From Ophiostoma sp. CBS 140.51 (Eukaryota > Ascomycota > Sordariomycetes > Ophiostomatales > Ophiostomataceae): a stretch of DNA of 64,000 nt. This document shows positions 56,569-64,000 of the stretch, in pieces. Position numbers and translations under genes: made by a program. The stretch lies in contig JANSLP010000103.1 of the NCBI GenBank assembly GCA_029298735.1, positions 1 through 64,000 on the forward strand, given 5' to 3'. Positions within the stretch are counted from its first letter, which is position 1, and each line of letters starts with the position of its first letter. The notes under the pieces are model-generated. The model saw only the letters and a list, made by a program, of their open reading frames with translations. It was not told the DNA's origin and made no database searches.

Positions 56569-59500
56569 ATGGCGAGACGAACAATATCCCTGCGGCTCGC
56601 CTTTGCGGGTCTCGTTCTCTTTGCGTGCCATGTCCTGGCTGCGTCGGCCGTTCTTGGTGTCGACCTGGGCACAGAATACATAAAGGCGGCTCTGGTCAAG
56701 CCAGGCATCCCCCTCGAGATTGTTCTCACAAAAGACTCTCGGCGGAAAGAAATCGCCGCCGTTGCTTTCAAGACGCCCCAGGGCGGGCCCAAGGCCGGTG
56801 ACTACCCCGAGCGCGCATATGGCTCTGACGCCATGGCCCTGGCGGCCCGTTTTCCGGGCGACGTCTACCCGAACCTCAAGGCCCTTCTCGGCGTGACTCT
56901 GGATGGCAGTGAGGGTGCGAGTGCTGTGATTCAAGAGTACGCTGCTCGTCACCCGTCTCTGAAGCTCGAGGCCGCTTTTAAGGACCGCCAGACGGTAGCT
57001 CTCAAGAGCAGCGGCGCTTTCGTGGAGAGCGAGGACGCCTGGATGGTCGAGGAGCTGCTGGCCATGGAGCTCAAGAGTGTACGTCGCAACGCCGAGGCCC
57101 TGGCTGGCTCGGATACATCGGTGCGCGCCGCCGTCATTACGGTCCCGCCGTTTTACACGGCCGACGAGAAGCGTGCGGTCGAGCTGGCTGCGAACCTGGC
57201 CGGCCTGCGTGTTTTGTCTCTTATTAGCGACGGCCTCTCTGTCGGCATCAACTACGCCACCAGCCGCCAGTTCCCCAGCGTTGATAGCGTCAAAGGCAAG
57301 GAGGCCGGTAAGCCCGAGGTGCACATGGTCTTTGATATGGGTGCTGGCTCGACCAAGGCGACTGTGTTGCGCTTCCAGAGCCGCTCCGTCAAGGACGTGG
57401 GCAAGTTCAACAAGACCGTCCAGGAGGTCGATGTTCTCGGCAGCGGCTGGGACCGCACGCTCGGTGGTGATGCCCTCAACGCCCTCATCATCGATGACAT
57501 GGTGGCTCAGTTTGTCGACAGCAAGGCCGCCAAGGCGGCAGGAGTCTCGGCCACCACCGTCCAGGCCCACGGCCGCACCATTGCCAAGCTCAGCAAAGAA
57601 GCCGAGCGCATCCGCCACGTCCTCAGCGCCAACACCAACACCGCCGCCAGCTTTGAGGGGCTGTACAACGACATTGACTTCCGCTACAAGATTAGCCGCG
57701 CCGACTTTGAGACCATGGCCGAGGCCCACAGCGTGCGTGTGAACGCGGCGGTCCAGGACGCCCTGCGCATGGCCAGTCTTACTGTGGCCGACCTCGACTC
57801 GGTCATTCTGCACGGCGGCGCCACCCGTACGCCGTTTGTCCAGAAACAGCTCGAGCAGGTCTTTGGCGGTGCCAGCAAGCTCCGCACCAACGTCAACGCC
57901 GACGAAGCCGCCGTCTTTGGTGCCGGGTTCCGTGCCGCCGAGCTCAGCCCCAGTTTTAGGGTCAAGGAGATTCGTGTCTCGGAGGGTGCCGTCTACGGTG
58001 TTACCATGAAGCCTGCCGCTGACGACGCTAGTGTCCTGTCTGAACGCCAAATCTGGGTGCCCACATCGCACACCGGCCCTGTGGCTTCGACGCAAGAGTT
58101 TGTTTACCAGCTGAGCGAGGACAACAAGGCCGAGGCTTCTGTGGTGTTTTACCAGCAGGTGCCCGGCCCGGATGGCAAGCTCGTCGAGTCGGCCGTCAAG
58201 ACGTTTGCGAGCTCCAACCTGACGGCAACATTTGACAAGCTGGTCGAGAAGCACGCGTGCGAGCCGAGCACCATCCAGTTCAAGCTTGGCCTGCGCCTGA
58301 GTGCTGACACTGGCGAGGTCGAGGTGGTCAGGGCCGTCGCCACATGCGAGGCCGAGGGCCCGGAAAAGGAGAGCATCATGGACGGCGTCAAGAACCTGTT
58401 TGGCTTTGGTAAGAACAAGGACCAGCAGCCACTCGAGGGCGAGGCCGACGAGGATGCTGAGGCGGATGCCACCTCGTCCTCCTCTTCCACCTCTTCCACC
58501 TTTTCTTCCACCTCTTCGTCTGCCTCTTCATCTTCTTCGGCCGCTGCCGCTGCTGATGACAAGGACAAGGAGCCGGCCAAGAAGGAAAGGGTCCCCATTG
58601 CCATCCCGGTCAAGTTTACTCTCGAAGAGGCCGGCGTTCGCGCCCTGTCCGACACCGAGCTGCAATCCGTCAAGAAGCGTCTCCAGGCTTTCGACGCCTC
58701 CGACCGCGCCCGCCTCCAGCGCGAAGAGAGCTTCAACCAGCTGGAGTCGTTTACATACAAGGTCCGCAGCCTGCTCGAGAGCGACGAGTTTATCGCGGCG
58801 TCGACGCCCATCGAGCGCTCTACCCTTGAAGAAATGCGCAGCGAGACCAGCGACTGGCTTTATGAGGGTGGTGCTGATGCTACGACCGAAGAGCTCAAGA
58901 AGAAGTACACGGCCCTTAAGACGCCTGTCGACGCCATTGAGACGCGTATTTCCGAGGGAGAAAAGCGGCCTGAGCTGATCAAGGGTTTGCGGGAGGCGCT
59001 CAAGCAGAGCCGCGACTTTGCCAACTCGATCCGCGACCGGATCGTCGAGTACGAAGACTTCCAGGCCGCCAAGGCCGCTTCGTCTTCAACCTCCACCACG
59101 TCTTCAGCCGCCTCGGAAGAAACGCCTGCCAAGGCCGACTTTGACGGTCTTGAAGACGACGAGCCAGTCGTCGCCGCGGCCGCCTCTGAGGAGTCCCCCG
59201 AAGACCGCGGCCCCGTCCCGCCGATCTACACGCGCGACGACCTCAAGGAGTCCGAGGACCTGGCCGCGTCGGTGGGTGCATGGCTCGACGAGAAGGAGGC
59301 TGCCCAAGCCAAACTAGGCCCCACGGATGATCCCGTCCTGACAGCCAAGGAGCTGCAGGCCAAGCGCGACCACCTCGACAAGGTCGGCCTGGACCTGGCC
59401 ATGAAGGCTGTGCGTAACTTTGAAAAGACGCAGAAGAAGGGTGGCAGCGACAGCAAGAGCAAGTCGAGCAAGTCCAAGAAGACGAGCAAGACAAAGACCA

Positions 59501-59607
59501 AGACGGCCTCGACGTCGTCATCGTCTTCAACGTCGACCTCGTCTACCGAGGCCAAGCCATCAAAGCAGGCCACCCAGGACGAGGAGATTAAGCACGAGGA
59601 GCTGTAA
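56569..59607 (+). CDS. LHS1: ER lumenal Hsp70-like chaperone Lhs1 (GRP170/ORP150 type)
   Basis: 1012 aa, intronless. Residues 1-27 are a signal peptide (LAFAGLVLFACHVLAASA). The Hsp70 ATPase domain follows: VLGVDLGTEYIKAALV (phosphate 1), VFDMGAGSTKATVLRF (about 254), and LDSVILHGGATRTPFVQ with NADEAAVFGAGFRAA (about 409-465). The substrate-binding region ends in an acidic, Ser-rich linker (about 621-670) typical of the large Hsp110/GRP170 class. A long helical C-terminal domain then precedes a Lys/Ser/Thr-rich tail and the final HEEL retrieval signal. Lhs1 acts in the ER lumen as nucleotide exchange factor for BiP/Kar2 and as a holdase during translocation and folding. The tail would be read by Erd2-type receptors. 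ATG context (CCACAATGG) is good. Confidence 0.94.
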   Translation: MARRTISLRLAFAGLVLFACHVLAASAVLGVDLGTEYIKAALVKPGIPLEIVLTKDSRRKEIAAVAFKTPQGGPKAGDYPERAYGSDAMALAARFPGDVYPNLKALLGVTLDGSEGASAVIQEYAARHPSLKLEAAFKDRQTVALKSSGAFVESEDAWMVEELLAMELKSVRRNAEALAGSDTSVRAAVITVPPFYTADEKRAVELAANLAGLRVLSLISDGLSVGINYATSRQFPSVDSVKGKEAGKPEVHMVFDMGAGSTKATVLRFQSRSVKDVGKFNKTVQEVDVLGSGWDRTLGGDALNALIIDDMVAQFVDSKAAKAAGVSATTVQAHGRTIAKLSKEAERIRHVLSANTNTAASFEGLYNDIDFRYKISRADFETMAEAHSVRVNAAVQDALRMASLTVADLDSVILHGGATRTPFVQKQLEQVFGGASKLRTNVNADEAAVFGAGFRAAELSPSFRVKEIRVSEGAVYGVTMKPAADDASVLSERQIWVPTSHTGPVASTQEFVYQLSEDNKAEASVVFYQQVPGPDGKLVESAVKTFASSNLTATFDKLVEKHACEPSTIQFKLGLRLSADTGEVEVVRAVATCEAEGPEKESIMDGVKNLFGFGKNKDQQPLEGEADEDAEADATSSSSSTSSTFSSTSSSASSSSSAAAAADDKDKEPAKKERVPIAIPVKFTLEEAGVRALSDTELQSVKKRLQAFDASDRARLQREESFNQLESFTYKVRSLLESDEFIAASTPIERSTLEEMRSETSDWLYEGGADATTEELKKKYTALKTPVDAIETRISEGEKRPELIKGLREALKQSRDFANSIRDRIVEYEDFQAAKAASSSTSTTSSAASEETPAKADFDGLEDDEPVVAAAASEESPEDRGPVPPIYTRDDLKESEDLAASVGAWLDEKEAAQAKLGPTDDPVLTAKELQAKRDHLDKVGLDLAMKAVRNFEKTQKKGGSDSKSKSSKSKKTSKTKTKTASTSSSSSTSTSSTEAKPSKQATQDEEIKHEEL

Positions 59608-61146
59608 ACTCAGAACGACAAGTCTACAATAAATATGCTGCATGGCCTTGCTTTTCTCTTCTGTCGTCTCTTTTTGCCGTCTTTTCGTTCTTTTTTATGG
59701 AGTTTTCGGAGCTTACATGATATTTGTTTTGTGTTTTGTGATGTTGAGACTTTTACATATGCGGCATAGAAATAAAAGGATGAAGAAATGGATTAAAATA
59801 AATCAATAAAAAAGAAGATACCACCTGCATTGTTTCACCTTTTTTTCAATGTGAATAATATGAGTAAACGATTGAGACGACCTGCCAAGTAGCGGCCAAA
59901 CAAAACAAAACGATATGTTGCACACGGCAGCCAAGCCAGGGGTACAGCTGCTTTGTCGTGTCTGTTATGTGACCACATGTGTACAAGGGAGTAAGGAGAA
60001 ACAAGCTGATGAAAAAGACGGTATGGAAACAAACGATTTACTTTTTGATGTATGTTATATTCTAGAAAGTTTATGAAATAAAAACAAATACCGATTTCCA
60101 ATCATGATTTAAAAAAATAACCAAAAAATCAATGAATAAGCACAAATAAATGGACGTTTTTTACAGTTTGCTCTGACTTATGTTCTGCCCATCGACGTGG
60201 TCCTTGTTCTTTTCTTTTTGTGTGGGATTGATTAAGACTTCGTTCCTGAAATTACAAACAGAGCACAAACGAATTGAACACTGGACACGACTGGAAACAA
60301 CTAAACACAGCATTTGACAGGAACAGAGATACAAGAATAAAACAGATGGAGAAACAGCGAGACAAAAAAGAAACAACGAAACAAGACGTAAGTAGATGCT
60401 CTCAAATACAAACACATTGGCGGTCCTACTGTCGTACAAGAATACAGAACACAAAAAATACAGACGAGGCAGACGAGACAGACGAGACAAGGCCGGCCAA
60501 CGTGCGTATGGAGAGGCTACATTTGCGGGGAGGTGCATCCGACGGGAGCAAGGTAGGTGACTTTAATACTCTGTTTCTTACATCGTAGAAGACTGTCTTG
60601 GGGGATCGCCAAAATGGAGATTGGCGCACCTTGCACCTGCCCCGACAGACATGTACCACGCGGTCCGGTGCAGAACCGAAAGACACGTCCACAGGCCAAG
60701 GAGCCAAGGCAAGAGCATTGCACACGCACAAAACACAAAGTTGGCCGAGAAAGGAACGATGCGGTAGGCGTAGGCGTAGGCGTATGCGTAGACGAGAGAC
60801 GCGTACCTTCCTACCTGGGAAGCCGTTTGTTTCTCCATCGCGCTCTTTCGCTCTTTCCTTGTCTTGCCTATGTCCTGTTAGGGAAGTCACGACCTGCTTT
60901 AAAAGGGCACGATGATGTCGCTCCTTCTTATTCAGTCCACAGCAGCAAAGGCCTTCCCCCTATTTTATCACAAGGTGCCCTCATTCCCACCTTGACTCTG
61001 TTCTCCTCATAGTCGCTCCTTTTCTTCGCTATCGTCGTTTGCTACCTTTCTCTTCACCGATCTATTCACAATCTTGACCATCTGGCCGTCGCCACTTACA
61101 TTTATTTACACTCATTTCTGACTGTTGATATCGCGTCTTGTTCGAT
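59608..61146. other. intergenic, no gene seen
   Basis: AT-rich DNA follows LHS1 (likely its 3' UTR and polyadenylation site), then unremarkable sequence and the CT-rich leader of the protease gene. A TAGGCG microsatellite lies at 60764-60787. Confidence 0.45.
60764..60787. repeat. TAGGCG-type hexamer microsatellite
   Basis: About four tandem units are visible, three perfect TAGGCG copies and one TATGCG copy. The array is not telomeric in sequence. Confidence 0.7.
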
Positions 61147-62427
61147 ATGCGTTACTCCTCGCTCGCGTCGTTGACGCTTCTGCTAAAGACTGGCACTGTG
61201 TTGGCAGATTCTTCTGGCTTTGTCGATGGCGGATCGTTTGCCGTTGATCTTGTCCGCAACAATGACTACCGCAGAAACGGCGCGGCCGAGCTCGCCTGGG
61301 CCTACGCCAAGTACAACAAGAACCCGGCGGCCTTTCACAGGAACACAAACGCTAACAACCGCGTGTCCTCGGGCCCCATCGGGGCGTACAACCAGAGCTA
61401 CGACCGCGAATACTTGAGCCCTGTGTACATGGGCACGCCCGGGCAGCTCTGCTGGCTCGACATTGACACCGGCTCGGGAGACTTGTAAGGCTGCATAGAA
61501 ACGGGGGTTTTCAGCGTCTCGGAACAAACATTGTTAACACACACCGCTAGATGGCTCTTCAGCTCCGACACGCCGAGCTTCTACTTGGATGGACAGGAGA
61601 TTTACCACCCCGAAAAGTCCCATACCTCGGTCAACGTGGCCAACGCCAGCTGGTCCATTACCTACGGCGATGGCAGCTATGCGGGTGGCGGCATCTACCG
61701 CGACTCCGTCCGGATCGGCAATGTGTCGCTGCACAATGCAACGGTTGAGTCCGCCACGGCCGTGTCCCGCAGCCTGACGACGGACCCGGTCATGTCGGGC
61801 ATTCTGGGTCTGGCCCTGAACCACTCGAGCACGACCTACCCGCAACAGCCCACCCTCCTCGACTCGCTCCGCCCCGAGCTCGACGAAAACCTGTTTGCCG
61901 CCGACCTCAAGTACCAAAACGTCGGCCAGTACCATTTCGGCTACATCAACGAGAGTTCGTATGTGGGGGATATTTCCTGGCGGCCCGTCCTGCCGCAGTC
62001 TGGCTTCTGGGAGTTTTACATCCAGTCGATCCACGTCGGCGGCGACAATGTCTGGCGCATGCATAACTGGCCCATGGTTGCTGATACGGGCACCACTTTG
62101 CTGCTGCTACCGACCGACTTGGTCGAGCTGTACTGGTCCTTTGTCCCCGGCGCCTACATGAGCGACGTCTACTACGGCTGGGTTTTCCCTTGCAACGCGA
62201 CGCTGCCCGTGCTCGATTTCGGGTTTGTCGACGACCACTGGAACGCGACGATCCCGGGCCACTATTTCAATTTCCAGAATGTCAGCGACACGCTGTGCTA
62301 TGGTGGCATCCAGGACAGCATGGAACCGTTTGGTATTCTGGGCGATGCCTTTTTGAAGGCGCTGTACGTCATCTTTGACATGGAGCACTCGCGCGTTGGT
62401 CTCGCAGCAAAGAAGCTGCTGTCGTAG
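61147..62427 (+). CDS. secreted pepsin-family aspartic protease
   Basis: Two exons: 61147-61484 and 61551-62427. The 66-bp intron splits the Leu codon of the first active-site motif. The product is 404 aa. Residues 1-23 form a signal peptide (SLASLTLLLKTGTVLA); a short propeptide follows. The two catalytic aspartates are D107 (IDTGSGDLW after splicing) and D291 (ADTGTTLLLLP). The flap SITYGDGSYAGGG with its tyrosine, GILGLAL and the C-terminal FGILGDAFLKALYVIFDME are all in place, so it should be active. It is a single-domain A1 enzyme of about normal size. The C-terminus ends AAKKLLS with no GPI signal, so it is probably released extracellularly or sent to the vacuole. The ATG at 61147 is the first in frame. 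Confidence 0.92.
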
Positions 62428-63582
62428 GGAGTGGTAGCCGGAGGGGAGAGCAGGTGAATCGAGAAAGTATGTAGCTGTTGGTGAATGATTGGAAGTTATT
62501 TGTAGGAGAAGAGCTGTGTAAGGAGAAGAGAGAGTGGTGTTCTTTGCTATTTGTTCTTTGGCACATTTCATTTTGGCATGTTCGTCCCATGTGAGCTATT
62601 TCTCAATCTTGCTCTTAAAAATTAATACTCACAATTTAATGAACCAAAGATAGAGTCTCGCTAGACGTGTCTTTTCTCTCATTTTCATCTTTATCTTCAC
62701 TCTCTGGCATGTCCTACCGTTTGATTGCCGTTGGAATTTATTAGCCGGGCCGTACCGTGCCGTGTGTTGGAACAAGAATGCAGGCGATGACCACACACGT
62801 CCACATACTTTGTATGTGAGGCTGCAGCTCTGTTGCGCTCTGTTGCGCTCTGTTGCAATCTTCCGCACAGACGCCTCTTTACCACTTTACCTTTTGATAT
62901 TCCGGCTCGCTTACAGAGATCTCTTACGTGTGTATGCATCGATTCACAATTCTGATGGAAGCAGACGAGGAGAGAGATAAGATGTTTGTTTCTTAGGAGG
63001 TTATGACTGTATGTGTGTGTGATACGAGATACGAGAATTTGTATGTCTGTATATATGGATGATGGATATTGACAAGGTATGGATATGAGGTATGGCTATT
63101 GGCTAATGATGGGCTCTCAAAGATGCACGCAGTAAACAGACCAAGTGAAAGTTTGTTGTTAAATGGCTAAAACAGAGTACATGGCCGTAGTAAAGTAAAT
63201 GTGACCGAAGAGCAAAATGATGATGGGGAATAGATGGGGGAATAGGATGGTCGTGATAAGGGCTTTGGTATTGTGGCGGGGGAGGATTACTCAAAAAAGA
63301 AGAAGTATCCAGAAAAAAGAAGAAAAAGAAGACATCCCCGATGCAAAAATTAAACAGATAGTAGATGGTAAACAGAATAAGAAAAAGAAAAACGCTGAAA
63401 AGAAGGGAGACACGCAAAGGTACGGTTGGAAGTCGTTTTGTCGTATCCTGTTTGTCGAGACTTGAGGATTGGACGTAAAGTGCTTGTGGTACGATCTGTG
63501 TCTGTTTCTGTTCCGGGTATTGTAGAGACCGAGTGTGTCAAGACGGGTTGTGTAAATGTAGTGCTGTCGTCGTTGTTATTGC
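62428..63582. other. intergenic, 3' flanks
   Basis: This lies between the convergent protease gene and the gene running off the right edge. It contains a short tandem GCTCTGTTGC repeat near 62827-62856 and A-rich sequence near 63290-63400. No gene is visible. Confidence 0.45.
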
Positions 63583-64000
63583 CTAGTAGCGGTCGCCATC
63601 ACCGTCTGTGAAAGACACGAGTTAGCACGATGCTTCCTCAACTCTCCTTTAGGACGCCCGCCCCCTCCTAGGAAAGCTCACCCTCACTGCCAACGGGGGT
63701 CGGCGGCAAGGCGCCCGGCACAGCCTGCTGGCTCGCGCGTGCCGTACCTGGCCGGCTGCTGCCGTACTTGTCTGTCTGCTGGGTCTGTTGTTGCTCCTGA
63801 GTGCGTTGACGATGCTCCAATGGCCGTGGTGTCGCACTCTGCGACTGAGTGTTGTTGTTATCGACAGGCGGGAAAACACCATTGATCGAAGGACGGGCGT
63901 TGCGGGGGCTGGTGGGTGAGGCGTTGGTGCCGCTTGCGCCAGGAGTCTTGTTCTTGCTGAGCATGGCCTCCATTTCGCGGATGCGGGCTTCGAGGGCTTC
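63583..64000 (-). CDS. 3' end of a gene, partial, unknown function
   Basis: Visible exons are 64000-63682 (open at the window edge) and a 23-nt last exon 63605-63583, joined across a 76-bp intron with a GTGAGC donor, a GCTAAC branch site and a CACAG acceptor. The joined tail ends PTPVGSEDGDGDRY. Without splicing, the frame stops a few codons later instead (GELS). The visible 113 residues start with a heptad-like acidic/basic helix (EALEARIREMEAML), consistent with the end of a coiled coil, then become Ser/Pro/Asn/Gln-rich and disordered. The 5' part is outside the window, so no family can be named. Confidence 0.6.

Noticed and set aside
56527..58254. 575-residue antisense ORF over LHS1
   Set aside because: Long only because of GC-rich codon bias; the sense strand encodes a clear Hsp70-like protein.
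14295..62427. A biosynthetic gene cluster or multi-gene defence system
   Set aside because: Genes are unrelated housekeeping, secretory and repair functions with their own promoters; no backbone synthase, NLR or linked modules are visible.
1..64000. tRNA, rRNA, CRISPR, prophage or viral genes
   Set aside because: I looked by eye for tRNA B-box words, repeat-spacer arrays and polymerase or capsid motifs and saw none; a tRNA scan would be decisive.

Overview
The window is nuclear DNA of a filamentous ascomycete. The evidence is short spliceosomal introns (about 60-140 bp) with GTRAGT donors, CTAAC-type branch sites and YAG acceptors. The proteins are typically fungal (Erd2, Lhs1, Eme1, Thr4, LicD/Mnn4-like), coding DNA is GC-rich, and leaders are long and CT-rich. 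The overall look fits a Sordariomycete. An Ophiostomatales-like species (Sporothrix/Ophiostoma type) is my guess only, without a search. There are no rRNA, tRNA, CRISPR or bacterial features.

Layout from left to right: (1) 514-7568, minus: one large Ser/Thr-rich protein gene of unknown function, split by an intron of about 3.5 kb, which is huge for a fungus. (2) 7.6-14.3 kb: no gene visible. (3) 14295-15963, minus: three-exon radical-SAM/PLP lysine 2,3-aminomutase family enzyme. (4) 19.2-26.3 kb: an island of dead genes, comprising an MFS monocarboxylate-transporter-type pseudogene, the C-terminal part of a GH18 chitinase/killer-toxin-like gene, an unrecognised ORF fragment, a small broken gene and AT-rich, transposon-like stretches. 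Every premature stop I found in the two main pseudogenes is TAA or TAG and most sit where Gln is expected, which suggests C-to-T change at CpA (RIP-like). (5) 27336-30128: EME1, a Holliday-junction/flap endonuclease subunit. (6) 34026-35048: LicD/Mnn4-like secreted protein, convergent with a Wss1-type ubiquitin-like/WLM metalloprotease (35581-36804, minus). (7) 37893-38715: ERD2, the HDEL receptor, four exons. (8) 41009-42763: single-pass membrane protein with a Ser/Gln/Ala-rich ectodomain. (9) 44833-48789: poly-Gln transcription factor with a Zn-cluster-like motif and C2H2 fingers, convergent with a histidine-acid-phosphatase-like membrane protein lacking its catalytic residues (49376-51256, minus). 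(10) 53285-55018, minus: THR4, divergent from LHS1 (56569-59607), an ER Hsp70-like chaperone ending in HEEL. (11) 61147-62427: secreted aspartic protease. (12) 63583-64000, minus: 3' end of a gene running off the window.

The genes are individually transcribed with no operon or obvious biosynthetic cluster. ERD2 (retrieval receptor) and LHS1 (HEEL-tailed ER chaperone) belong to the same ER system; LicD-like, chitinase-like, phosphatase-like and aspartic protease products belong to the secretory/cell-wall sphere; EME1 and the Wss1-like protease belong to DNA repair. Very short upstream ORFs lie just ahead of EME1, the LicD-like gene, the membrane protein and the transcription factor.
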